From: Branchinecta lynchi
Taxonomy: Eukaryota > Arthropoda > Branchiopoda > Anostraca > Branchinectidae
Assembly: GCA_023053575.1 (NCBI GenBank)
Contig: JAKZAP010000018.1
Location: forward strand, 19,372,202 to 19,436,201
Length of the DNA stretch: 64,000 nucleotides
Reading direction: 5' to 3'
Shown piece by piece: positions 1-11,700 of this stretch. Numbering within the stretch: position 1 is the first letter of the stretch; every line of letters begins with the position of its first letter. The translations under genes were made by a program, and so were the position numbers. The notes beneath the pieces are model-generated. The model was not told the DNA's origin. It was given only the letters and a program-made list of their open reading frames with translations, and ran no database searches.

Positions 1-299
1 GACTTGCAGTGAGTAGGAGAGCATATAATTAAAACAGGGGGGGGGGGAGCATAATTAAAACAGGGGGCGGTACGACAGCGAAGAACGAAAAACTATTCGA
101 TAGATTTAAGCGCTAGTTTTCTCAGTTCACCTCCGAAATTCGAAACCTAGCCGGAAAGCGTCAAAGTTAGCGTCTTTTCTGGAGATGTTGGTCAAGCTTT
201 TGTAAAACATGCCCAAAAGTATAGATGTAAAACATTCAATACATCCGAAAATCAAAACCCATAAATATTCGTTCAGCCCAAACTGACTGCGAATCCTCT

Positions 300-445
300 T
301 TGATGGTGCAAAACGGATAAGTCAGCTGAATTTTATTGGAGCTATATTTCGGTCCTTCTTGGCAAGGGTCCTCTTCAGGCTCAAAACCGCTCAAGTTGGA
401 AAAACGAACTTGTGTGTCGCTGACGTATCCGTTTTGCACCATCAA
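300..445 (-). repeat. Short inverted-repeat element carrying a hammerhead ribozyme
   Basis: A block of about 27 bp reading GATGGTGCAAAACGGATA at about 303-329 is repeated in inverted orientation at about 418-444, flanking a hammerhead core. The same post-ribozyme sequence (GACGTATCC then TTTTGCACC) follows the decayed ribozyme at 53165-53260, so this is a dispersed family (subfamily 2). No protein is encoded. By analogy with known ribozyme-bearing repeats it is probably a non-autonomous retroelement of the retrozyme or Penelope-like type. The class assignment is inference. Confidence 0.6.
339..382 (-). ncRNA. Hammerhead self-cleaving ribozyme, subfamily 2
   Basis: Read on the minus strand: stem I strand GAGC (382-379), core CUGAAGA (378-372), stem II GGACCCUU/AAGGACC with a short loop, then GAAAUAUA ending at 343 and stem I partner GCUC (342-339). 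All invariant hammerhead positions are present (CUGANGA, GAAA, U16.1, H17 = A). Predicted cleavage is after the A at 343. Outside GAGC/GCUC, a UUUU strand faces AAAA across a small internal loop, which is the usual place for the loop I-loop II contact. Stem III is only AUAU, so activity would favour a dimer. Stem II has one or two mismatches. Confidence 0.7.
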
Positions 446-2268
446 ATATAATCAGAACCCAGGTTAAATCCGAGAGAAGTCATGGACAATACCAGCCGTA
501 AAATTTTTCGGTCTGTCGAAAGTTTCATAACGGATAACACAAGGATGCGCAGTTTCAAGTGATAAAACTTGGTATGTCATTCGTTATGATTTTGCAAATG
601 CAAACTCGATGCATTGAACGTCATACGTAAAAACAATGCCAAGAAGTGAAGAGCCCCAAACCCGCCCAAAAAGCATCTGCTGACTTTGCGTTTCGGCTCG
701 TCTTGTATGCATAACATTCAACGCGTAACGTTTGCAGAACCATAACAGCTAACATCCTAAGTGTTATCAGTTGAAAATGCGAATCATTGTGCTATGTGGT
801 ATGAAACTTCTGACAGTGTAGTCTCAGGGTAACTCGCGCCAGGTTTGAGCTGAAGTATGGAGGCTTCGTTCGAGTCTCAAACTACCGGAAGATTTGAATT
901 AATTTTATGATCTCACCAAGCTTACTTTCCGGATTCTGGCCGAACTATCTATCCGAGCTCATAGCACAATTCAGCATGGTTACCCCTCTGTCAACCCCTT
1001 TCTCAGGATGCTTGGGCTGTAATCTTCGATTAAAGACTTATTCTAAATATCAGTCAACTACGTCTATTAATTATTTAAGATCAACGACAGAAATAGGAGC
1101 TATACGTTTCTTGTAATATTTTGTCAACAAAGTAATATTTCCCATACAGTGCATAAACATCAGTCTAGACCATAATGGCGAAGGTTCTCGAAAGTATAAA
1201 GTGTAAACACATAGGCTAGGTATAACCAAGGCCTTCTTGAAAATATAGCTGTAAACAACGTTGCCTCAGACGAAAAATAACAACAGCTTTCGTACGTTTC
1301 ATGTTGAGAATCCTTCGGCAGACTTGTCTTGGCTTTCAAAGAGTTCAGTTCTCTTGTAAGAATGTAGTTTGTAGATAAGGTAACCATCTTTTCACATATG
1401 AAGTGCTTGTACACAGTAAAAATAAGCAGTAACTTTCAAGTCAGTAAAATCACACGAATTATTATTTCTAGTTCATTTTCCTGTCTCTCAGAATAAGACG
1501 ATAGTGTTCTTCGGCGATCTTTTGTGATTTTCGATATAGTTTGGGGAGTGTTGGTTATTGTTGGATAAGGGGGTTCCTTTAGGAACATCAAGAATCATCA
1601 GATAGGGTGGTCCCTTTTAGAGGGATAGGCTTCTCAACTCCCTCCGTGCGTGCGTGTCTCAGCGTTCTGGGGGTTACCGGTGCCTACGTGCTCTGGTGTC
1701 CGAAAGGCATCAGGTCATCTGGGCATTCCGTGGCTCTGTCGGACGTAGGGACATCCGTTCATGCGGGGCGTCTTGGAAGTCAGTTCTTCGGGAAGGTCGG
1801 CCAGTAGGTGTAAATTCATTGGGACATAAATTCAGTGGCTTACCGTGATTACTCTTTCGTATCTTTTCATCTTTTTATTTCGTAGCTTCGTTTTGTAAAT
1901 AAAACCAATTGCCGGTATCTTTTCTTCTTGTATGGTTCTGCTATAATTCCTGGGCGGAGGGGCGGCCTTCCGGGAGGGTTTTGTCGTCCGGGGCCTTGCT
2001 CGCGCTACCTATTTACTTTCCCCCGTCTCCGGCGATTATAGTATTTGGTGACAGCTAACGAAACGAAACCCGCCTACCTTTTTTTACAACGCTATCGCTA
2101 TTTTTTTGAGAGACGGGAAGTTGTCGTTGCCAACATTTTGCCAAATTTTCACAAATCTTGTTCTTTCTGATTGTTTGAATTTTATTTGACGAAAATGATT
2201 CATTTTGGTGACGACAAGATATTTATTTTTTTCTTAATTTTACAACAAGTCGACTGTATGTTTAAAAC

Positions 2269-2330
2269 TGTGAAATGTGGAAGCAGTGAAATGTGAAAAC
2301 AGTGAAATGTGAAAACAGTGAAATGTGAAC
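2269..2330. repeat. 16-bp minisatellite
   Basis: Four units of the type AGTGAAATGTGAAAAC, with unit starts at 2269, 2285, 2301 and 2317. It recurs in copy 2 at 9966-10027. The third, partial unit ends before reaching it. Confidence 0.85.
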
Positions 2331-3226
2331 ATCAAGCCAGCAAAACAGCCATCAATGTAGTCAGTGGAATTCGGGGATTTCGTAGTGGGACAGAAGAAAA
2401 GATGAAGTCATCAAAATATAGCAATCCTTACAGGCAAGGTTTGCAACCGTGAGTACGAATGTAAAACAGCAGTATAGTCAGCAAATTATCTACATTTGTT
2501 GTTTTCACCCTAAGAAGTCCCAAGACACTAGAGTTTGTCCACAAAGTTTTGCTGTACTTTTTGCTATCACTGTATCACCTCTAAAAACCAAATAATTCCT
2601 TAGAATTAATTTTCTTTATTTGTTTCTGTTTTTATTCATAGCGCCATTTTCTTATACAAGAAATATCTGATTGCGCCTTGTACATCCTTGTCACGAATCC
2701 AAAATACCTTTTCATTAACTGTCAAAGTTCCCGCCATAAAACGAACGACCTCACTTTAAATGGTCATTCAGAATTCCATCAGTCCAACGTCAGTTAAGTA
2801 TGTATTAAGTAACCTGACAGGCTTAGTGACTAGTGTCGAAGCATTGCACAGTCGATAGTGCGTTCCCCTTTTCGTCATTTTACTGATGTTTTTCATGGTC
2901 CGAGTTGAACAGTTAGTTGGGTTGACAAGTGATTTTGATCGATTAATCATTTTTGGCGTATGTAAGGTTATGTAGCAAGACAGGTCTCCGACATCAGTAA
3001 TTCCCGTGTCGTTAAATCAGGGAATGACGATACCAAGAAAGCTCATGAGGTTCGTTCTCAAGAAAGGTACTGTTATGAAATGTAGGTTTTGTCTGCCATC
3101 CTCAGTAAAGAGTCGCGGTTTGTCCATTTCCGTGAGAGAGTAGGTGCCCAGCGTTGTCGTTGTCCAGTGTTGTTTTTCCGACCTGAAAAAGGAAAGGTTT
3201 ATGGTCAGTCAGTCAGTAATATATAA

Positions 3227-3352
3227 GTAAGGTTGCCCTATGATGTTGACAGCAATGTGTCAACTGCCAGTGAGAAATCCGCCCTAGCTTTGACGAATTT
3301 TGTAGACCAGTACTTTGATGAGCACTTTCGTGCAGTAGAGCAAATGATATGA
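3227..3352 (+). other. Short open frame, possible terminal exon (unidentified)
   Basis: This 41-codon open stretch ends in TGA at 3350-3352. Its composition looks protein-like (ending NFVDQYFDEHFRAVEQMI). A possible acceptor AG lies just upstream at about 3223. I do not recognise the peptide and found no convincing upstream partner exon. It is repeated at 10924-11049. It may be chance. Confidence 0.15.
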
Positions 3353-4724
3353 GGTTGCAGGCTATAGATTGGCGGAGCATATTTTTTGTTACCTTTTATT
3401 TTTGCTTGTAGCCAGTCTGCTGTTTATGTTTCACCTAGAGCTTTGTTGACGTAGCTAACATGGTGGCGGAATTGATCTAACTTTATGCAGAAAAAGGAGA
3501 TCAGTTCAGGGATATATATTTTGTCCTGCAACAATTATATTTTTATTTGATTTTTTTTTCCTCACCTCATTTTGTTCGAAACAAAGGATTTGACTTTACC
3601 GATGATGACGCAACATGTCTAATGAACACGAGAGTTCATGTTTACCCATTATTTGACCCAACAAGAGCAGTGATTTTGGTCAAACGCGTGAAGATTTATT
3701 ACAGTCAGGGTACCGTGTATAAGAAAAAAAATACACATCATTTCACAAAGGTTTCCTTTCAAAAATAAACCATTCTAACTTATTAGTTTTTTTTAACCTT
3801 ATTTTTTTTTATTCAAGTTGCAAATTCTTGAAATTACTGGGGTTTTTTTTATTTTGATTTATTAACTATTTTTTTTTTTAGCAGTTTTTCCTGCTATCTC
3901 CTTTATGTTTCATCTTTTCCTCATGGCATTACGGAATTAGCTACTCCTTTTCCATGAGAAAAAGTGAAACTATTTTAACTAATATCTTTGAGTTCCAGGA
4001 ACAGCTTTCATAACAATTAATTCATAATCTGATAATTAATGGGTTTAAGTGAGTGATGAATAGATTGACTTCAAGGTCACAAGGATTGTTCAGTGAAACA
4101 GTCCTTACGCTATCATATACCCAGAATTGCCTATGTGGGCTGTGAAATTTATTGTATCACCGGTTCCAGAACTTTTCTATCGAAAAAGGGAATTTTCTTT
4201 AAGTTTTGGCTCTAGATTAAAATGGTGAGCCTTATTTTCAAATGTCATGATCCCTCATCAAAAAGTTCAGTTGTTCCGTGTTATTGCAATATCTTTCCTG
4301 ACCTACTATCATGTCCAAAGACGGAATTAATTGCTCAGAATCAGTCCTTTAAGTTGTCAGAAAATTAAGCGGAGTTTTGCTCGCGTGATCTTTCCACGTC
4401 AGGGATCCTCTTCTTGGAGATATAAGGCCAAATATCTCTAAGAAAAATCCAAATTTTGATCTATCTATTTTGCAGATTTTATTGAGCGTGGAAAAGTGTA
4501 ATGAATTATACTAGACAATTAATGAAGTCGTTGGGCAAACGTTTACGCCAATGTGGCGTAGGCACTGTAAATATCGAGTCATATGACTCATTTCCGTTAA
4601 AACTACCGGTAGAAATAGACTTTTGTGGCGAAATCAGGTTCTGCAATGCAGGCTGATACGGATCCAGCCACCAGCCGGAGTGCGTAATGGGCTAGGAACA
4701 TGCCATTCCGACCGCTCGCAGCAC

Positions 4725-4790
4725 TATGACATTTACCGGACTGCCGACCCTGACGGCAGTGTGACGCGGAGGGTAGCTGAATGTCACAGC
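4725..4790. other. Nested inverted repeat (possible structured RNA or DNA hairpin)
   Basis: An inner perfect hairpin ACTGCCG-loop-CGGCAGT lies inside an outer pairing of TGACATT with AATGTCA about 50 bp apart. The same segment occurs in copy 2 (about 12422-12487). No known RNA family was recognised, so this is an observation of symmetry only. Confidence 0.3.
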
Positions 4791-6460
4791 TAGTTCCAAA
4801 ATCCGCAACTGAAAGTCCCCGCGAATACCAGACGTCTTGGTTTTAATCATCAATATGATGATGATATATTTGGATGGATTATAGGCCTAATTTTATGAAT
4901 TCAGGATGATTTTTGTGAAGGGGCAAATAATATGATGCTTGACTAGCTAGCAAGCACATTTTTGTTTCGAATTAGAAACAAGAGAAAGCTCGACATATTG
5001 AGCCGACGAGGCATTTCGTCAGTTATTAATTGCGCGTGCTCTAATTGAAAGAGCTTTGATGACTATGACGTTTCGGACTTGGTCAAGTCCGCAGTCTCTT
5101 CTTTTAGTCTACCAACAGGGGTGTAAAATATAGGACGTCCTAACAACGAAAATTGAATTCCCTGGTTGGGTAGCAAGAAGCAAATGACTAAGAACTAGGA
5201 TAACTAGTTTTGTTTTTGATAAAACGTCAAAATACGGGATCTGAGGTGTTCCCAGGTGAACGAAAGTTTCACATTTAACGCGCATAGCGGCAATTTGAAT
5301 AATAAGACCGCGGTGGATCCTTCAAGTAGATATGAAGGTCCTCACATTTGAGTGAAGGAAAGAGAAAATAACGTGAGTATATGGCAACCAAAGTTGACCA
5401 TTTTGTGGAATATAATCCCTCATGTATGAGCAGTAACCCGCGAGTTCCAGCGGCAAAGCCGCCAGAATATTTTTCGGACCGTCTTATAGTCAAGAGACGC
5501 ATCTGGACCGTTTTCATTATGAGTAAGTAAAACAGGTATGTCCTAATAGCCGTGGAAATGCTTTCCGGCCATGTTGTTTGAGATTATTCCGCATCCTTGG
5601 TGCAGAAACGATATACAGATTTTGTAGGACTATATTTTTGCCTGTTATAATTCGCCGCAGTGCATTTTTAACCGGTCATGGTAATAATCTGGACTCCGAG
5701 CTTTTTCGCGGCATGCGTGTGACAAGCTAGGTATTCGTAAAATATACAACTCTAGCCTCTAAAGAATTTTTTTTTTGATCACGCCTGTCCTGAGATAAAA
5801 GGTGATTGGGACAAAATTCTGTGTCAGGTAGGCTAGTTTTGAGTATGAAATGATTCGCTGAATATGGCGCGTATTTTCATGTTGCTCCACAGAGTTCCAG
5901 GTAGAACTCTTCTGGATGCAAATATTAAGGTGAATTATAATGACAAGAACAAAACTCACGGTACCAAGCTAGTCCGCACTATTTTTTTTTAACTGCATTA
6001 AATATGCCTGTATGAACTCAAGAAATAACGATAAAACAAGTGAACGAAGTAAATAAAGAAAACAAAGGAGTTCGAGTCTATGGCCGGTGATTTGGTTTGA
6101 ATTAAGGAATTATCTCGAAGGGGGTAAAACGGAAAGAATATATTGGTCCAGTTCTGTTGAGTCCGGTTAGCATTGTACAAGAATGTTCATTTCTTGGCCT
6201 CTGTACAAATTAGATGCGAAGCAGAGAACCGCAAAGGGTAGGCTCTTGAAAAAGAAGTATTTTTGAAGCGGAAGGAAATAGGCCTATGTGTAGAGACCTA
6301 CACAACAGGTTGGTCCTTATAAAAACAAGGCAAGTATGACAGAGATAAGCGTGACTGACAAACTGACTATAAGAGAATATTGTTGACAAAGAACAATTGG
6401 TATAGATACACGACAGACAGTAAGATTTCAGAAATGGGAACGAAAAGCAGACAGACTTAC

Positions 6461-6640
6461 CGATTTAAAGTGAAGACGACGACGCTGACCATTTGTCCAG
6501 ATCCAGTGGCTGTCGGTCTCGTTGATCCATTCACGAGAATAATGGAGCCTCACAGCAAAAGACAGGAGTGCTAGTTTGACTGTTGCTTCTACGGGGTGAG
6601 CAACAGAGGCCTTCCTGTTACGTGTGCGTTGCAAAATCCC
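6461..6640 (-). CDS. Candidate internal exon B of the tandem unit (unidentified)
   Basis: On the minus strand a TTCTGTAG acceptor precedes an uninterrupted 60-codon frame that ends exactly at a strong GTAAGT donor (TCG|GTAAGT). Both boundaries are phase 0. The peptide begins GILQRTRNRKASVAHP and includes REWINETDSHWIWTNG; I do not recognise it. It lies downstream of candidate exon A on the same strand, but the phases do not match for direct joining: exon A ends in phase 1, and joining it to this exon gives a stop after about seven codons. Either another exon lies between them or one of the two is spurious. The copy-2 equivalent is 14158-14337. Confidence 0.25.
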
Positions 6641-7297
6641 CTACAGAACTTTCATGCGAGATGTGTCACTTTTGAGGCATTTCGGATGAAAGATTAATTT
6701 TTGTTTTAAAACAAAAACAAAAAAAAAGTAAGAGAAAGAAAACCATGGTTGGTGTATGTCTTGTTTGTGAGCGTGGCTGTAACGTGTTATTAGTAGAAAT
6801 GTTCCCTAATTCAAACTGACGCGTTTTCGCAGTGTGGTTTACCTAGTAAACATATTATCTTTATTTAAGATAGTATACATGATTTAGTGTTTTGCAAGTT
6901 CTTAGGCCTCACATTTCGCTCGTACTTCACAAGCAGGATTTATGTCGTGTATGTACTTAGGAAAGTGCTTTATTTCATAGAAAACAAAACAAAATAAAGT
7001 ACAGTATTTAGTATTTGTTAGACAGACGACGAAGGAATTGTGAAAGTAATTACAGAATGATTGTAATCGATGTCTATGATTAATTGGACCATAACTATGC
7101 GGGAAAACTCATGCATAACACAAACTACATGAACACAACTATTCACATTTAAAACATGCTTCACTTGCGACATATTATATGTATCATATTGTCTATATAA
7201 TAACAAACTGGAAAAAAAAATAAGAAAAAAATAAACTGCATTGTAACTATGAAAACAATCCAACATGCCTCGAATTTTTCAATGATGATTCCTTCAC

Positions 7298-7408
7298 CTT
7301 GGTGTGTTAAAATTGCAGTTTGATAGACGGCTCCACGTTTTACTGCAAGCGTGAAACGCTTGTGCAGATTTTTCTTGATGGCCTTATTTTCTTGGTCTTC
7401 CAAATTGG
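7298..7408 (-). CDS. Candidate internal exon A of the tandem unit, weak linker-histone (H15) resemblance
   Basis: On the minus strand a CTTTTATAG acceptor is followed by 111 nt, open in the frame that starts after two bases, ending CAAG|GTGAAG at a plausible donor. The 36 complete codons begin NLEDQENKAIKKNLHKRF and continue TLAVKRGAVYQTA. The spacing of basic residues and the VKRGAVYQT stretch resemble the last helix of H15 winged-helix domains, which often read LVQTKG at that place. The glycine-rich GASGSF tail expected next is not in the exon. The family assignment is a guess; the exon itself is moderately plausible. The copy-2 equivalent is 14995-15105. Confidence 0.3.
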
Positions 7409-8714
7409 CTATAAAAGACCGTTATACACAACGTATGTAACTGCTATAGTTACATTCCTACTACCGGTAAGCCATTGTTCAGTGATGTCTACTAGATACT
7501 GGTGTCGTGTTTAAGCGCTTCTCAAGGCGATGCTTATTCTTCACAGCCGAATATTTCCATTTCTACAATTGGGTTGACAAAGCTCGGATATCCAAGTCGA
7601 ACCGAATTTCTTCGATTTTTGGGAGGATTTACTGCTTTGATGAATTACGGATGATTAGCCGCTTGTTCTTTCAGCTTTACGAGTTGGTTCTCCCAAGTAT
7701 TTCATTAAATGATTATCCTTATACATGTTGTCATCGAGGCTGATCAGATCACTTCTGGCGTGAGCGTCATAGTCAACATTTTATTCTTCATGCGTCAGAT
7801 TCCTTTGCTTAACCAAGCTCTAGTGAAGGTGTATTAAGGTTTAGCAAGAGTCAAGACCATTCTGATTGTTCGCCCTTTGAATTGAGCATCTAAAGAAGCA
7901 ATGTTGCTTTCCACAACTTTTCTGCCCCCAATCAAGTTCAGCCTACTTTTGGGGAGCATCACTTCAGAGTGCTCGGTTTCAGAACGAGCTTGGCCTTGAT
8001 CGACTGAATCAATCGGCACTGAAGAAGACAAGCGAAACTTATTGAATTCTTCCTGCAACGGCGATGTGAGATTTCCGACTCAGCATCACTGTTCGAATTA
8101 CTACTTGGAGCTTTCAACCTCAACTTTGGAGCTGGAACGTTTTCTTTAACCACGCGCAGAAACAACAGTCGCTGTCCAGAACTTCATTTATTTTATATCG
8201 GATACGATATTTCTTATCCCCTCGTCAACATCCAAATCGTCAAAAAGGAAAAAAAAAAAAAAAAAATATTGACATCCAAACCGAACCAAACCGACATCCA
8301 AACTATTGACAATGTACAGAAACAAAAAAATATTATGCATTCTTCTTTTCACTTGACTTGATCACACTCATTCATTCATCAGTCATTCACAAACAACCCG
8401 AATAGTTAAATTGTATGAGGTCCATTGTCACATTTACGGTTTTATTTGTACGATCGCAAGATCGGGCGTTCAATTTTACGGTCGTAGGTGTAATCCTAGT
8501 GAGTGCCTTGTTTGTATAATTTTGTAAGTCGTTTAGGGTGTTGGGCAGATTGATCAAATTCTTGAGTAATAGATGCTAACTAGATGTGAAGTCGTATTTT
8601 TATAAATGACAGGATATTATAGTAGTGCAAGATGGTATAGCAAACGGCAATTTACATTTATATGTTTGTATCAATGTTTCTTGACTATGTCAAATTTAAA
8701 AGGAGACCGGAACT

Positions 8715-11700
8715 TGTAATCTTCGATTAAAGACTTATTCTAAATATCAGTCAACTACGTCTATTAATTATTTAAGATCAACGACAGAAATAGGAGCTAT
8801 ACGTTTCTTGTAATATTTTGTCAACAAAGTAATATTTCCCATACAGTGCATAAACATCAGTCTAGACCATAATGGCGAAGGTTCTCGAAAGTATAAAGTG
8901 TAAACACATAGGCTAGGTATAACCAAGGCCTTCTTGAAAATATAGCTGTAAACAACGTTGCCTCAGACGAAAAATAACAACAGCTTTCGTACGTTTCATG
9001 TTGAGAATCCTTCGGCAGACTTGTCTTGGCTTTCAAAGAGTTCAGTTCTCTTGTAAGAATGTAGTTTGTAGATAAGGTAACCATCTTTTCACATATGAAG
9101 TGCTTGTACACAGTAAAAATAAGCAGTAACTTTCAAGTCAGTAAAATCACACGAATTATTATTTCTAGTTCATTTTCCTGTCTCTCAGAATAAGACGATA
9201 GTGTTCTTCGGCGATCTTTTGTGATTTTCGATATAGTTTGGGGAGTGTTGGTTATTGTTGGATAAGGGGGTTCCTTTAGGAACATCAAGAATCATCAGAT
9301 AGGGTGGTCCCTTTTAGAGGGATAGGCTTCTCAACTCCCTCCGTGCGTGCGTGTCTCAGCGTTCTGGGGGTTACCGGTGCCTACGTGCTCTGGTGTCCGA
9401 AAGGCATCAGGTCATCTGGGCATTCCGTGGCTCTGTCGGACGTAGGGACATCCGTTCATGCGGGGCGTCTTGGAAGTCAGTTCTTCGGGAAGGTCGGCCA
9501 GTAGGTGTAAATTCATTGGGACATAAATTCAGTGGCTTACCGTGATTACTCTTTCGTATCTTTTCATCTTTTTATTTCGTAGCTTCGTTTTGTAAATAAA
9601 ACCAATTGCCGGTATCTTTTCTTCTTGTATGGTTCTGCTATAATTCCTGGGCGGAGGGGCGGCCTTCCGGGAGGGTTTTGTCGTCCGGGGCCTTGCTCGC
9701 GCTACCTATTTACTTTCCCCCGTCTCCGGCGATTATAGTATTTGGTGACAGCTAACGAAACGAAACCCGCCTACCTTTTTTTACAACGCTATCGCTATTT
9801 TTTTGAGAGACGGGAAGTTGTCGTTGCCAACATTTTGCCAAATTTTCACAAATCTTGTTCTTTCTGATTGTTTGAATTTTATTTGACGAAAATGATTCAT
9901 TTTGGTGACGACAAGATATTTATTTTTTTCTTAATTTTACAACAAGTCGACTGTATGTTTAAAACTGTGAAATGTGGAAGCAGTGAAATGTGAAAACAGT
10001 GAAATGTGAAAACAGTGAAATGTGAACATCAAGCCAGCAAAACAGCCATCAATGTAGTCAGTGGAATTCGGGGATTTCGTAGTGGGACAGAAGAAAAGAT
10101 GAAGTCATCAAAATATAGCAATCCTTACAGGCAAGGTTTGCAACCGTGAGTACGAATGTAAAACAGCAGTATAGTCAGCAAATTATCTACATTTGTTGTT
10201 TTCACCCTAAGAAGTCCCAAGACACTAGAGTTTGTCCACAAAGTTTTGCTGTACTTTTTGCTATCACTGTATCACCTCTAAAAACCAAATAATTCCTTAG
10301 AATTAATTTTCTTTATTTGTTTCTGTTTTTATTCATAGCGCCATTTTCTTATACAAGAAATATCTGATTGCGCCTTGTACATCCTTGTCACGAATCCAAA
10401 ATACCTTTTCATTAACTGTCAAAGTTCCCGCCATAAAACGAACGACCTCACTTTAAATGGTCATTCAGAATTCCATCAGTCCAACGTCAGTTAAGTATGT
10501 ATTAAGTAACCTGACAGGCTTAGTGACTAGTGTCGAAGCATTGCACAGTCGATAGTGCGTTCCCCTTTTCGTCATTTTACTGATGTTTTTCATGGTCCGA
10601 GTTGAACAGTTAGTTGGGTTGACAAGTGATTTTGATCGATTAATCATTTTTGGCGTATGTAAGGTTATGTAGCAAGACAGGTCTCCGACATCAGTAATTC
10701 CCGTGTCGTTAAATCAGGGAATGACGATACCAAGAAAGCTCATGAGGTTCGTTCTCAAGAAAGGTACTGTTATGAAATGTAGGTTTTGTCTGCCATCCTC
10801 AGTAAAGAGTCGCGGTTTGTCCATTTCCGTGAGAGAGTAGGTGCCCAGCGTTGTCGTTGTCCAGTGTTGTTTTTCCGACCTGAAAAAGGAAAGGTTTATG
10901 GTCAGTCAGTCAGTAATATATAAGTAAGGTTGCCCTATGATGTTGACAGCAATGTGTCAACTGCCAGTGAGAAATCCGCCCTAGCTTTGACGAATTTTGT
11001 AGACCAGTACTTTGATGAGCACTTTCGTGCAGTAGAGCAAATGATATGAGGTTGCAGGCTATAGATTGGCGGAGCATATTTTTTGTTACCTTTTATTTTT
11101 GCTTGTAGCCAGTCTGCTGTTTATGTTTCACCTAGAGCTTTGTTGACGTAGCTAACATGGTGGCGGAATTGATCTAACTTTATGCAGAAAAAGGAGATCA
11201 GTTCAGGGATATATATTTTGTCCTGCAACAATTATATTTTTATTTGATTTTTTTTTCCTCACCTCATTTTGTTCGAAACAAAGGATTTGACTTTACCGAT
11301 GATGACGCAACATGTCTAATGAACACGAGAGTTCATGTTTACCCATTATTTGACCCAACAAGAGCAGTGATTTTGGTCAAACGCGTGAAGATTTATTACA
11401 GTCAGGGTACCGTGTATAAGAAAAAAAATACACATCATTTCACAAAGGTTTCCTTTCAAAAATAAACCATTCTAACTTATTAGTTTTTTTTAACCTTATT
11501 TTTTTTTATTCAAGTTGCAAATTCTTGAAATTACTGGGGTTTTTTTTATTTTGATTTATTAACTATTTTTTTTTTTAGCAGTTTTTCCTGCTATCTCCTT
11601 TATGTTTCATCTTTTCCTCATGGCATTACGGAATTAGCTACTCCTTTTCCATGAGAAAAAGTGAAACTATTTTAACTAATATCTTTGAGTTCCAGGAACA

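Larger units (their letters stand above)
1..1017. other. Left flank of the tandem array; no gene seen
   Basis: This stretch has no convincing ORF or exon. Two near-identical short blocks of the form G-run plus GCATAATTAAAACAGG lie at 35-70. A hammerhead-ribozyme repeat occupies about 300-445 (separate entry). The segment at about 708-740 (ACATTCAACGCGTAACG then TTTGCAGAACCATAAC) resembles the segment just after the array at about 17458-17492, so the array sits between two diverged copies of the same sequence. 441-1017 otherwise shows nothing I can name. Confidence 0.6.
1018..8714. repeat. Tandem unit copy 1 (7,697 bp)
   Basis: First full copy of a head-to-tail repeat. Every landmark I compared recurs exactly 7,697 bp downstream, including the run of 18 A at about 8249-8266. 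The left boundary is at TGTAATCTTCG (1018), where the upstream base differs between copies. The unit has no ORF above 84 codons, no histone, rRNA or transposase reading frame and no terminal inverted repeats. Its contents are a 16-bp minisatellite, a GC-rich patch around 1600-2040, an inverted-repeat segment at about 4725-4790 and two splice-bounded candidate exons on the minus strand (separate entries). It may be real segmental amplification or an assembly artefact. Confidence 0.95.
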
